Shown here: piece after piece, positions 16,109 through 24,786 of the stretch
Layout of the letters: each line of letters begins with the position of its first letter
Position numbering within the stretch: the first letter of the stretch is position 1
Assembly: GCF_024399315.1 (NCBI RefSeq)
Contig: NZ_CP075170.1
Location: forward strand, 4,030,001-4,094,000
Origin: Chryseobacterium sp. MA9
Lineage (GTDB): Bacteria > Bacteroidota > Bacteroidia > Flavobacteriales > Weeksellaceae
Length of the DNA stretch: 64,000 nt
Direction of reading: 5' to 3'
Made by a program: the position numbers and the translations under genes
Notes under the pieces: model-generated
Databases searched by the model: none
Seen by the model: only the letters and a program-made list of their open reading frames with translations
What the model was told of the DNA's origin: nothing

Positions 16109-16873
16109 ATGAGCGAATTTGTAGCATCAGAAATTAAAAATAATATTGCCGAGATCAGTTTCGGAACGCCTAAAAGTAACTCTCTTCCGGGAGCCATTTT
16201 AGAAAAACTGGCAGAAACCATTCTTGAGGAAGGCGCGAAAGATGAGGTGAAAGCTATTTTAGTTAAAAGTGCAGGTGAAAAAGCATTCTGCGCTGGAGCA
16301 AGTTTTGATGAGCTTTTAGCCATTGAAGAACTGGAAGCTTCCACACAATTTTTTGGTGGTTTTGCAAAAGTTTTAAATGCCATGAGGAACTGTGGGAAAA
16401 TCGTAGTAGTAAGAGTTCAGGGAAAAACAACCGGCGGTGGAGTTGGAATTGCATGCGGAGCAGACTACTGTTTTGCAACAAAAGATTCAGCTTTAGCACT
16501 TACTGAGATCAATCTTGGAATAGGACCTTTTGTAATAGGACCTTATGTAGAAAGAAAAATCGGAAAGTCACAATTCTCAGCAATGGCTATTGATGCAGAC
16601 TTCAGATCTGCTGAGTGGGCTGAGCAGCATAATATTTACCATTCCGTATCAGCTTCTATTCAGGAGATGGATGAGAAACTGGAGACCTTTTTACAGACGT
16701 TGGCGTCAAGAAGTACCGATGCTTTAGCATTAATTAAAAAAGTTTCATGGGAGGGTACGGACCATTTCAATGAATTAATGCCTGCAAGAATTCATATGAG
16801 TGCAAGTCTTATCCTGAAAGATTCTGCTAAGAAAAATATTGAGTCTATTAAAGAAAGATTGAGAGTAAAATAA
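16109..16873 (+). CDS. enoyl-CoA hydratase/isomerase family protein
   Basis: 254 residues with a crotonase fold. The oxyanion segment is AGEKAFCAGASFDEL and the second is GKTTGGGVGIACGADY; ALTEINLGIGPFVIGPYVERKIG covers the catalytic region. The expected hydratase glutamates are hard to place in ITEINLG, so isomerase or hydratase cannot be decided. It is a separate transcription unit: a likely -7 box TATTTTTG sits about 25 bp before the ATG and a terminator follows. Since PaaF (2,3-dehydroadipyl-CoA hydratase) is missing from the nearby paa operon, this gene is a candidate for that role, as inference. Confidence 0.75.
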   Translation: MSEFVASEIKNNIAEISFGTPKSNSLPGAILEKLAETILEEGAKDEVKAILVKSAGEKAFCAGASFDELLAIEELEASTQFFGGFAKVLNAMRNCGKIVVVRVQGKTTGGGVGIACGADYCFATKDSALALTEINLGIGPFVIGPYVERKIGKSQFSAMAIDADFRSAEWAEQHNIYHSVSASIQEMDEKLETFLQTLASRSTDALALIKKVSWEGTDHFNELMPARIHMSASLILKDSAKKNIESIKERLRVK

Positions 16874-16918
16874 TTTTCCTCTTAACTGTAAAAAATAGTT
16901 GGATTTTAATCCATATAC

Positions 16919-16953
16919 ATCCGGAGAAACAAAATGTTTCTCCGGATTTTTTT
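16919..16953 (+). terminator. terminator of the enoyl-CoA hydratase gene
   Basis: A perfect 12-bp stem ATCCGGAGAAAC / GTTTCTCCGGAT with a short loop is followed by seven T. Confidence 0.9.
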
Positions 16954-17278
16954 ATGCCTTCTATTATTTGAAAATAATCATACTGAAGCTATTTACTATT
17001 ATGGTTTAATTGGTTTGTTTTCATGTTTTTGTTTCTGATTGTGATTATTTGATAATTTAATAGTCTTTTTGGTTTTGAATTATCATTGATTTAACTGTTT
17101 TTATGTTGTTTTGTGCTTTTTAAAAATCTAATTTAACTAAGTTTTAACATATTTTTTTAATAAATAGTAAGATATTGATTAAAAATTTCAATTAATTGAA
17201 TTTAATTAATTAAAATGCCGTTTTGTTTACGTTTTTAATAGTTTTTATTATATATATTTGCTTTCATACTGTTAAAAT
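16954..17278 (+). promoter_or_regulatory. AT-rich upstream region of the SusC gene
   Basis: About 325 bp with no gene and very few G or C. A -7-like box TATATTTG is at 17253-17260, about 20 bp before the start codon; no good -33 box is seen at the usual distance. I see no clear operator. Confidence 0.45.
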
Positions 17279-20239
17279 ATGTTAAATATGAAAATGAAAT
17301 TAATGTTGAGTACTGCTGTGCTGTTCTTTGTAGGAGGACATCTGGTGGAAGCTCAAAAAACAAAACGTGATACAATACCCCAGGATACTAAGATCGATGA
17401 AATCGTTGTAGTAGCTTATGGAAGCCAGAAAAGGGAGACTATGGTAGGTTCCAATACCGAAGTAAAGGCCAAACAATTTGCAGACCGACCTATAACGAGT
17501 ATTGGCCAGGCTTTAGATGGAGCCAGTGCCGGGGTTAAAGTAAGTACCGGTACCGGACAGCCGGGAAGCTCACCAAGTATTCAGATCCGTGGAATAGGTT
17601 CTTATGGTATTACAACAAATCCTTTATACGTAGTAGACGGAACCATATATACCGGTTCTCTTGCTGCTATTAATCCCAATGATATTGCATCATACAATAT
17701 CCTTAAAGATGCTGCTTCCACTTCTTTGTATGGTTCTGCTGCAGCCAATGGTGTTGTTTTGATCACTACAAAATCCGGTAGAAAAGGAAAAGATGCATTC
17801 AACTTTAGTATGAGTACAGGAGCGGTTGGAAGATCAATTCCGGAATATGACAGAGTAAATGTTCATCAGTATTATCCTCTTATTTGGGAGTCAATAAGAA
17901 ATGGTAGAATGACCTCAGTACCTGGTACAACTATAGCTGATGCAAATGCTTATGCTACAGCACAGTTGATTTCGGGAGTTTTGAAAACCAATGTTTTTAA
18001 TGTTCCCGACAATCAGTTAGTTGTCAATGGTGTTTTAAACCCAGATGCAAAACTTAAATATACAGATTTAGATTGGCAAAAACCTTTGATGAACACAGGT
18101 TTCAGACAAAACTATGAATTGAATTACAGTGGAGGAAGTAATACTACGACATACTTTTCTTCGGTAGGATATACCAATGAAACAGGATACCTTATCAAGT
18201 CAGATTTTGAAAGATTTACAGCAAGATTAAAAGTAGATTCACAGGTTAAGAGCTGGTTAAAATTAGGAACAAGCATCAGTGGAGTATCTTCTAATGGGAA
18301 CAATTCTGTAGAAGGTGTGGATAACAATTCTGCTTATATCAACCCATACAGATGGACAAGAACAATGGGGCCTATTTATAGCCCTTATGCTCATGACCCT
18401 AATACATTTGCCACACTTTATGATAGTGCAGGGAATATAATGTATGATGCAGGAAGTGCCAGAGGTGCTGATGCAGCGGCTGGAAGAAACGTCATCCAGG
18501 AAACTCTTTTAAATAAAGATCTTTCTAAAAATTATTATATCATTTCAAGAGCGTATGCTGAAATCAAAGTAGATCCTTACCTTACTTTATCTACTAACGT
18601 TGGGTATGATATCAGAAATAACAGAAGAAGTACATACGGTAACAAAATTATCGGGGATGCAGCTCCGCTAGGTTCAGCAGAAAAATACAGCTTTACTGAG
18701 CAAACATTCACGTGGAACCAGCTCCTGAACTACAAAAGGAAATTCGGAGATCATAATTTTGAATTCCTTTTAGGGCATGAAAGTTATAAATTCATGTATG
18801 AATACCTATATGGATATAAAAAAGGCCAGATTGTTGACGATAATGATGAGTTGATTAACTTTGTAACACCTGCAACACTTACTTCCCGTACAGACAATTA
18901 TAGAAAAGAAGGGGTGTTTTCAAGATTGAATTATGATTACAAATCAAAATATTTACTTTCAGGATCCATTCGCTGGGATGGTTCATCCAGATTTGCCAAA
19001 GACGTAAGATGGGATTCCTTCTGGTCCGTTGGTGCAGGATGGAGACTGAAGGGAGAAGAGTTCTTAAGCAACTCTAACCTTATCAGTGAACTGAAGTTGA
19101 GAGGTTCATATGGTGAAGTAGGAAATGACAGAACAGACAGTTATTATATGTATAAAAGTACTTATACTTTAGGATATAACAATGCTCAGGAACCTGGAAT
19201 CTTATTCGGCTTCTTGGCAGATCCTTCAATTACCTGGGAGGCTAACAAACAAACTGATATAGGTATTGACTTTGGGTTTTTAAATAACAGAATTACAGGT
19301 TCTGTGGAATACTATAAAAGAGTTACTGAAGATCTGATCTTCCCGGTTCCGCTTCCTGTTTCTGCGGGGGTTCCTGATAATACAATCAGCAGGAACGTAG
19401 GAACAATGTATAACCGTGGATTTGAATTTAGTATTAATGCAGATATTATTAAAACTCAAAATTTCACATGGAATATTAATGCTAATGCATCTACACTTAA
19501 AAATCAGATTACAGAACTATCCAATGGAATAACAGAAATTATCAATGGTACCAAGAAAATTTCTGTAGGGCACTCAATATATGATTATTGGTTAAGACAA
19601 TGGTACGGCGTAGACCCTGCGGATGGCTCTCCTTTATTCCTGGTTGCAGATGCTTATGCCAATACAACAGCTGCTGATATCAGAACTGTGAATGGAGAAA
19701 AAGTTACCACTAATTTTAATAAAGCAAAATATGATTATTCCGGAACAGCAATTCCTGATTTATTCGGAAGTTTCGGAACAACAATTACGTATAAACAATG
19801 GTCATTATCTACAATGTTTACGTATCAGTTAGGCGGAAAAACATATGACTCCAACTATGCAGCATTGATGTCCAGCTACTCACAAGGAGGAGCTTTGAGT
19901 ACGGATATTCTGGATAGATGGACAACTCCGGGGCAGATCACGGATGTGCCTGCATTGAACTCATCAACCTATACAAGTTCAAATGCCGGAAATTCATCAA
20001 GATGGCTGGTGAGCTCAGATTTTATAACATTCAGACAAGCTACTTTAAGCTATAGTTTCAGTCCTGAAACTTTATCTCAGCTTGGAGTATCAGGTTTAAG
20101 AATTCTTGTTTCCGGTGAAAATTTATGGAGTAAAACAGCTAGAAAAGGATTGGAACCAGCGCAGGCATTCAACGGTACTGCATCAAACAGATATACTCCG
20201 GCGAGAGTGGTAACTATAGGATTTAATGTGTCATTTTAA
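17279..20239 (+). CDS. SusC/RagA-family TonB-linked outer-membrane transporter
   Basis: 986 residues. After a signal peptide (about residues 1-26, ending HLVEAQ) the sequence runs almost directly into DEIVVVAYGSQKRE, a TonB-box-like stretch, and the plug domain with LYVVDGTIYTG and NILKDAASTSLYGSAAANGV, both hallmarks of SusC. The 22-strand barrel fills the rest and ends RVVTIGFNVSF with the terminal aromatic residue. The carboxypeptidase-like N-terminal domain of many SusC proteins is absent. With the next gene it forms a SusCD import complex. No glycan-degrading enzyme is adjacent, so the cargo (peptide, glycan or other) cannot be named. Start could also be the ATG at 17288. Confidence 0.92.
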   Translation: MLNMKMKLMLSTAVLFFVGGHLVEAQKTKRDTIPQDTKIDEIVVVAYGSQKRETMVGSNTEVKAKQFADRPITSIGQALDGASAGVKVSTGTGQPGSSPSIQIRGIGSYGITTNPLYVVDGTIYTGSLAAINPNDIASYNILKDAASTSLYGSAAANGVVLITTKSGRKGKDAFNFSMSTGAVGRSIPEYDRVNVHQYYPLIWESIRNGRMTSVPGTTIADANAYATAQLISGVLKTNVFNVPDNQLVVNGVLNPDAKLKYTDLDWQKPLMNTGFRQNYELNYSGGSNTTTYFSSVGYTNETGYLIKSDFERFTARLKVDSQVKSWLKLGTSISGVSSNGNNSVEGVDNNSAYINPYRWTRTMGPIYSPYAHDPNTFATLYDSAGNIMYDAGSARGADAAAGRNVIQETLLNKDLSKNYYIISRAYAEIKVDPYLTLSTNVGYDIRNNRRSTYGNKIIGDAAPLGSAEKYSFTEQTFTWNQLLNYKRKFGDHNFEFLLGHESYKFMYEYLYGYKKGQIVDDNDELINFVTPATLTSRTDNYRKEGVFSRLNYDYKSKYLLSGSIRWDGSSRFAKDVRWDSFWSVGAGWRLKGEEFLSNSNLISELKLRGSYGEVGNDRTDSYYMYKSTYTLGYNNAQEPGILFGFLADPSITWEANKQTDIGIDFGFLNNRITGSVEYYKRVTEDLIFPVPLPVSAGVPDNTISRNVGTMYNRGFEFSINADIIKTQNFTWNINANASTLKNQITELSNGITEIINGTKKISVGHSIYDYWLRQWYGVDPADGSPLFLVADAYANTTAADIRTVNGEKVTTNFNKAKYDYSGTAIPDLFGSFGTTITYKQWSLSTMFTYQLGGKTYDSNYAALMSSYSQGGALSTDILDRWTTPGQITDVPALNSSTYTSSNAGNSSRWLVSSDFITFRQATLSYSFSPETLSQLGVSGLRILVSGENLWSKTARKGLEPAQAFNGTASNRYTPARVVTIGFNVSF

Positions 20240-20250
20240 ATAATTAAGTA

Positions 20251-21756
20251 ATGAAAAATATCAAAAAACAATATATAAAATGGGCTGTTGTTCTTTCAGT
20301 CTTTACAGGAATGGTTTCATGTGAGAGTGATTATCTTGAAACGGATCCTACTACAGCAGCCTCTGAAGAAGCGGCTTACTCAAGTGCTTCTAATCTCATG
20401 GCGATTGTTAATGGGATGCATAGAGATATGTATTCAAGACAAAATGATAGTCAGGGACAGAATGGTCAGGGAGGTATCATGATTATGATGGATGCCTTAG
20501 CTGATGATCTTGTATTTCCATCCACAGGAAATGGCTGGTATGTATCAACAGTAAGATGGCAGGATCAGGTAAATGAAAGTGGGTCTAATGATTTTTATCC
20601 TTATCAATTTTATTATGCATTAATAAGAAATGCAAACTTAGTTATTGCTAATGGTCCTTCAGTTCCTGCGCCAACTGCTGCTGATGCTGCTACTATTAAG
20701 ACAGCAATTGGTGAAGCATATGCTTTCAGAGCTTTCTGTTATTATATGTTGGTACAGATTTATGGTAAAAGGTATATAGCGGGTACAAACAATACTCAGC
20801 TTGGAGTTCCAATCAGGCTGGTGGCGAATGAAATACCTTTAGCGAGAAATACAGTAGAAGAAGTATATACCCAGATCAATAAAGACCTTGATGAGGCTGC
20901 AAGCAGACTGGCAGGGGTTACCAGAGCTACGAAGTCGCATTTTAATGATAAGGTGATTTTGGGATTGAGAGCTAGGGTTGCATTAACGCAAGGTAATTAT
21001 ACGGCGGCTGTAACTGCAGCTCAATCGGCTCGTGTGGGATTTGCTTTAATGGATAATACAGCTTATACAGCTGGATTTAATAATTTAGCTGCTAATGGTG
21101 AATGGATGTGGGGTGCTACCATTATTGCAGATCAAGGAGATTCATTCTCAAATTTTGGTGCTTATATGTCGAGAAATTTTAACTCTACCAATATTCGTCA
21201 GGCTCCTAAAGCAATTAACAGTAAATTGTTTTTATCATTCCCATCTACAGATATAAGAACTAAGAATTTTGATCCAACAGGAGCGCATACAGCGCTTGCT
21301 TTACCTTCAACATATTCTAAATTCCCATATACAAGTCAGAAGTTTATTGCTGCAAGCCAGGGAGACAGTAGGGTAGATGTTCCTTATATGCGATCTGCAG
21401 AAATGTATCTTATTGAAGCGGAAGCTTTGGCCAGATTAGGAAACGAAGCAGGATCGAAAGCCGTTTTTGATGTGTTTGCAAAAAACAGAAATCCTTCTTA
21501 TACGGGTGCTACTACAACAGGCACTGCCTATATCACAGAAATTCTTAACAGCAGAAGGTTAGAGTTTTGGGGCGAAGGTTTTAGATTCTTAGATCTGAAA
21601 AGACTAAACCAAGGTTTAGACAGAACAGGTGCTAATCATTCTTCTGTAGTGACTAATAACGTGATGACAGTTGCTAATACAGATTTGCGTTGGGAATTCC
21701 TTATTCCAAGAACTGAAATCAATGCTAACCCATTGATTGTTCAGAATCCGTTATAA
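20251..21756 (+). CDS. SusD/RagB-family outer-membrane lipoprotein
   Basis: 501 residues. The lipobox is MVSC (Cys24) after a hydrophobic stretch. The N-terminal half has the TPR-rich SusD region (NLMAIVNGMHRDMY, then AIGEAYAFRAFCYYMLVQIYG), and the C-terminal SusD/RagB domain includes YMRSAEMYLIEAEALARLG and LEFWGEGFRFLDLKRL, a nearly diagnostic motif. It caps the SusC barrel on the cell surface and binds the substrate. It begins 11 bp after the SusC gene and a terminator follows, so this is a two-gene unit. Confidence 0.93.
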   Translation: MKNIKKQYIKWAVVLSVFTGMVSCESDYLETDPTTAASEEAAYSSASNLMAIVNGMHRDMYSRQNDSQGQNGQGGIMIMMDALADDLVFPSTGNGWYVSTVRWQDQVNESGSNDFYPYQFYYALIRNANLVIANGPSVPAPTAADAATIKTAIGEAYAFRAFCYYMLVQIYGKRYIAGTNNTQLGVPIRLVANEIPLARNTVEEVYTQINKDLDEAASRLAGVTRATKSHFNDKVILGLRARVALTQGNYTAAVTAAQSARVGFALMDNTAYTAGFNNLAANGEWMWGATIIADQGDSFSNFGAYMSRNFNSTNIRQAPKAINSKLFLSFPSTDIRTKNFDPTGAHTALALPSTYSKFPYTSQKFIAASQGDSRVDVPYMRSAEMYLIEAEALARLGNEAGSKAVFDVFAKNRNPSYTGATTTGTAYITEILNSRRLEFWGEGFRFLDLKRLNQGLDRTGANHSSVVTNNVMTVANTDLRWEFLIPRTEINANPLIVQNPL

Positions 21757-21783
21757 AAATAACAAATTTTAATATATCTTGAG

Positions 21784-21814
21784 AACCTCGCTTTTTGGCG
21801 GGGTTTTCTTTTTT
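21784..21814 (+). terminator. terminator of the SusCD unit
   Basis: The stem AACCTCGC / GCGGGGTT (one wobble pair) is followed by TTCTTTTTT. Confidence 0.75.
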
Positions 21815-21845
21815 AATGAAACGAAAATCAGTTGCTGCAGAGTCA

Positions 21846-22361
21846 TCATAATTTCCTAATAGAAAGAGCTGTTTTGCTGTATTTTAAATACATGACAACA
21901 ACTTTTGCTCCGGTCTTATATTGGGAATAATCTTCAGGATTCACCAGGATTCTTATCTTGTCATTTTTTGCCGGGCCGGCAAATGTAAGGTACTCACCAT
22001 ATTCTGTGGTGTCTGAACCAATAACCATGCTTGATAGTTTGCTTTTGCCATTGATTTTATCTTTTTTCCAGTTACGGCGGTCATATCCGGTTACAAGGAG
22101 AGACATTAAATAAGCAAAACCAAACAGTACCAATCCCGCTCCTGCAAACAGGATATAATCATAATATTTGAATTTGCTGAAATCGTCTTTAATAAAGAAA
22201 GCAGACAAAGCCATAACAAAAAATGTACAGCCCCCAAGAATAACAGGCATTACCCGCGTGATTTTTCTTTGATCTGTTTCAAATTTTTGTATTTCCTGAT
22301 CACTTAGCGGAATATTCTCCTCCAAATGTACCTGCGTATAATCTGCTTGAATTTTTGACAT
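21846..22361 (-). CDS. hypothetical protein with two membrane segments
   Basis: 171 residues. A charged N-terminal region of about 32 residues is followed by two membrane helices (roughly 35-57 and 67-92) and a C-terminal soluble domain of about 80 residues rich in beta strands, ending YLKYSKTALSIRKL. I recognise no family. The gene is convergent with the SusD gene and divergent from the membrane-protein gene at 22493. A predicted function is not possible from the sequence. Confidence 0.7.
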   Translation of the reverse strand: MSKIQADYTQVHLEENIPLSDQEIQKFETDQRKITRVMPVILGGCTFFVMALSAFFIKDDFSKFKYYDYILFAGAGLVLFGFAYLMSLLVTGYDRRNWKKDKINGKSKLSSMVIGSDTTEYGEYLTFAGPAKNDKIRILVNPEDYSQYKTGAKVVVMYLKYSKTALSIRKL

Positions 22362-22468
22362 ATCATTTCAATTATATTATTTTATTAAAGTTAGGAATTG
22401 CTGGAATGAGAGTGTAAAATATTTTCAAAATTTAATAGTATTATTTGGAGGATTGAAAATAAATTATA

Positions 22469-22485
22469 ACTTTGTAATTCAAAGT
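22469..22485. promoter_or_regulatory. palindromic operator 1 over the promoter of the 22493 gene
   Basis: ACTTTGTAATTCAAAGT is a near-perfect palindrome that overlaps a -7 box TAACTTTG at 22467-22474, just before the start codon. Its exact reverse complement recurs at 23510-23526. The natural candidate for binding is the winged-helix regulator at 23197-23487. Confidence 0.65.
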
Positions 22486-22492
22486 TCTTTTT

Positions 22493-23110
22493 ATGGAGAC
22501 AAAAAACTATCACGAAGACTTATCCCATATCCGTTCCATGATGGAGCGGTCTTCCAGATTCATTTCTTTAAGTGGGTTATCCGGAGTTGTTGCCGGATTA
22601 ACGGCAATTATTGGGGCTATATATGTGTATTTTGTTTTTCAGAGGGAAGGAATCAGCTATTTTGATGGAGACAGAAATATTCTCGGTCCGGCGTTAGTTA
22701 AAGAGCTGGTGTTGATTGGAATCGTAATTCTTGTTGTTGCTATCCTCAGTGGTTATGTTTTTACCGCCAATAAAAGCAAAAAGAAAGGGGTGAAGATCTG
22801 GGATGTAACTACAAAACGGCTTTTGATTACCTTTGCAGTTCCTTTGATAGCAGGAGGAGTTTTTTGCCTGGCACTTCTTTATCATCATCTTTTTGTTTTC
22901 ATAGCTCCGGCTACTCTGATTTTTTATGGATTGGCTCTGGTGGCTGCAGAACGGTATACATTAACGGATGTGAAATACCTGGGATATTTTGAGATTATCT
23001 TAGGACTTATTTCTTTATTTGTTTTAGGTTGGGGATTAGTGTTTTGGGCTATTGGTTTTGGTGTTTTGCATATTGTCTATGGATTGATTATGCATAAGAA
23101 GTATAAATAA
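22493..23110 (+). CDS. multi-pass membrane protein of unknown function
   Basis: 205 residues. A soluble N-terminal piece of about 22 residues (HEDLSHIRSMMERSSRF) is followed by six likely membrane helices. I know this arrangement as a recurring flavobacterial membrane protein found upstream of a small winged-helix regulator, but can name no domain. The promoter carries the palindromic operator, and the regulator gene follows after 86 bp, so expression is probably under that regulator's control. Confidence 0.75.
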   Translation: METKNYHEDLSHIRSMMERSSRFISLSGLSGVVAGLTAIIGAIYVYFVFQREGISYFDGDRNILGPALVKELVLIGIVILVVAILSGYVFTANKSKKKGVKIWDVTTKRLLITFAVPLIAGGVFCLALLYHHLFVFIAPATLIFYGLALVAAERYTLTDVKYLGYFEIILGLISLFVLGWGLVFWAIGFGVLHIVYGLIMHKKYK

Positions 23111-23196
23111 TAATGCAGATTGGTGATGTTTAAAAATTAAAGCATAAGAAATAATTCTAAAGAATACAATTTCCCAAATATTTAAGATAAAGTAAA

Positions 23197-23487
23197 ATGA
23201 TCAAAATAAATCAACTCAATAAAGAATTCGAAAGCCGCGTAAGACTGGGCATTATGTCCGTTCTTATGGTCAACGACTGGGTTGATTTTTCAGAAATGAA
23301 AGCCTTGTTGGAAATTACAGATGGAAATCTTGCCAGTCATAGTAATGCATTGGAGAAAGCAGGCTATATTGAAGTGAAAAAAGAATTTGTCGGGAAGAAA
23401 CCCAAAACCTCTTATCGTGTTACACAAAGTGGAAGACAGGCGTTTACCGAGCATTTGGATGCTCTTGAAAAATTATTGGGACGATAA
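23197..23487 (+). CDS. winged-helix transcriptional regulator
   Basis: 96 residues, the whole length being one winged-helix domain of the MarR/ArsR-like type (HTH_27). The recognition helix is around ITDGNLASHSNALEKAGYI and the wing is VKKEFVGKKPKTSYRVTQSGRQAF. No sensor domain is present, so any signal is likely to come from a partner, perhaps the adjacent membrane protein. Two copies of one palindrome lie before the genes on either side (22469 and 23510), which fits a dimeric repressor acting on this cluster. Confidence 0.85.
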   Translation: MIKINQLNKEFESRVRLGIMSVLMVNDWVDFSEMKALLEITDGNLASHSNALEKAGYIEVKKEFVGKKPKTSYRVTQSGRQAFTEHLDALEKLLGR

Positions 23488-23509
23488 GGCTATATTTTTT
23501 TGAAAATCA

Positions 23510-23526
23510 ACTTTGAATTACAAAGT
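23510..23526. promoter_or_regulatory. palindromic operator 2 before the 23553 gene
   Basis: ACTTTGAATTACAAAGT, the exact reverse complement of operator 1. The following six bases (ACTTTTT-like) are also alike at both sites. It lies 27 bp before the start codon. Confidence 0.65.
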
Positions 23527-23552
23527 ACTTTTTAATTTAAACTTTAAATAAA

Positions 23553-23843
23553 ATGATAACACAAAAACAAAAAACAGTCACAATTTATGCCCTGCCATTG
23601 GTTTTACTGTGTATTCCATTGCTGGGAAATCTATTTTCTAAAGAAGTAAACTGGTCAGCCTCAGATTTTCTGATAGCAGGAACTTTACTCTTTACAACAG
23701 CTTTTTTGATCAATTTGGTCAGGAGTAAAATTAAAAAACAAAGTCAGAAAGTTCTGGTCTGCATTTTCATTTTGCTGGCTCTTGCGTTGATCTGGGTAGA
23801 GTTAGCGGTAGGGATTTTCGGAAGCCCATTTTCGGGAAGCTAA
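23553..23843 (+). CDS. small membrane protein under the winged-helix regulator
   Basis: 96 residues with three likely membrane helices separated by short charged loops (KEVNWSASD and RSKIKKQSQK). No recognised domain. The gene begins shortly after the second operator and is therefore likely in the same regulon as the membrane protein at 22493. Function unknown. Confidence 0.7.
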   Translation: MITQKQKTVTIYALPLVLLCIPLLGNLFSKEVNWSASDFLIAGTLLFTTAFLINLVRSKIKKQSQKVLVCIFILLALALIWVELAVGIFGSPFSGS

Positions 23844-23935
23844 ACGCTGGATTTTTATTAATTAACTATCAATATCCCCATTGCCATTCTTTATACGATT
23901 ATAGGACTTAATAGTCTACATTAAATAAATACACT

Positions 23936-24421
23936 ATGAAAAAAATACGCGTTCAGTTTCTGCTTTTTGTGTACGACAAAACTCAAAAATTATACAGAAA
24001 ATATTTTAAAAAGAAAAAAAGACAATGGCAGTTCACTGAAAAGCAGCTGCTGGAATTTCAGGAAGATTCCCTGGGAAGAAAACTTGGTGAATTCTACAAA
24101 AAACATGGCTTTTCAATGATTCCAAAAATGGAAAATCATGATGTACACCATCTGATCACCGGTTGTGGAACCAACTTCGAAGATGAAATTGCCATGCAGT
24201 ACTTGCTCTTAGGAAATGGTAAGCTCAATGCACATCTTTTGGCTGCAATTGTTTTAGGAACAATTATTCTGCCGGAATATGTGAAAATTTATATCAAAGC
24301 CTATAGAAAGGGACAGAGTATGCGTGCTTTCTATCACTGGGATTTTGAAGAACTGTTGTGGCAGAAGTATGAACATATAATGGACTTTATTCAACAGAAA
24401 GAAAATATTGTTCTTCATTAA
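23936..24421 (+). CDS. COQ4-like protein with intact HDxxH-x11-E motif
   Basis: 161 residues, soluble, with a very basic N-terminus (FKKKKRQ at 24-30). The COQ4 zinc signature is complete: His68, Asp69, His72 and, eleven residues on, Glu84 (NHDVHHLITGCG then NFEDE). The rest is helical (EIAMQYLLLGNGKLNAHLLAA). Eukaryotic COQ4 takes part in ubiquinone biosynthesis, but flavobacteria use menaquinone, so a different function must be expected here. It follows the regulator cluster by 92 bp and precedes another membrane protein. Confidence 0.8.
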   Translation: MKKIRVQFLLFVYDKTQKLYRKYFKKKKRQWQFTEKQLLEFQEDSLGRKLGEFYKKHGFSMIPKMENHDVHHLITGCGTNFEDEIAMQYLLLGNGKLNAHLLAAIVLGTIILPEYVKIYIKAYRKGQSMRAFYHWDFEELLWQKYEHIMDFIQQKENIVLH

Positions 24422-24434
24422 AAAACGGTGTCTA

Positions 24435-24728
24435 ATGGGTAAAGTAAAATTCAGTCCGTTAGGAGAAAAAACATTCTTGATCTCCTTTTTTCTGGGTACA
24501 TCTTTAATGCTTTTATTTTGGATTACAAAGGCCGAAGCTCTTGTAATACTGGGGTTTTATTATGTGCTTATTGCTGCTGTCACTAATCTGCTTATCACTT
24601 TATATGAACTTATGGAATATTTGAGTGATGTCTCGGAAAAGAAAAGTAACGGAAACTCTGTGCTTCTATTGTTGCTTAATATCCCTATTACTTTTCTATA
24701 TCTCACCCTATTCTTTAATTTTTGCTAA
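24435..24728 (+). CDS. hypothetical membrane protein
   Basis: 97 residues from the ATG at 24435; an in-frame ATG at 24408 would overlap the COQ4-like gene by 14 bp and is less likely. Three membrane helices are visible (about 16-32, 36-58 and the C-terminus). I recognise no family. It probably follows the COQ4-like gene in one transcript, from 13 bp away. Confidence 0.65.
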   Translation: MGKVKFSPLGEKTFLISFFLGTSLMLLFWITKAEALVILGFYYVLIAAVTNLLITLYELMEYLSDVSEKKSNGNSVLLLLLNIPITFLYLTLFFNFC

Positions 24729-24786
24729 TCTCTACACTTGGACACATTAAATCTTTCAATTATTTAAATTTCAAATAATTAACCTC

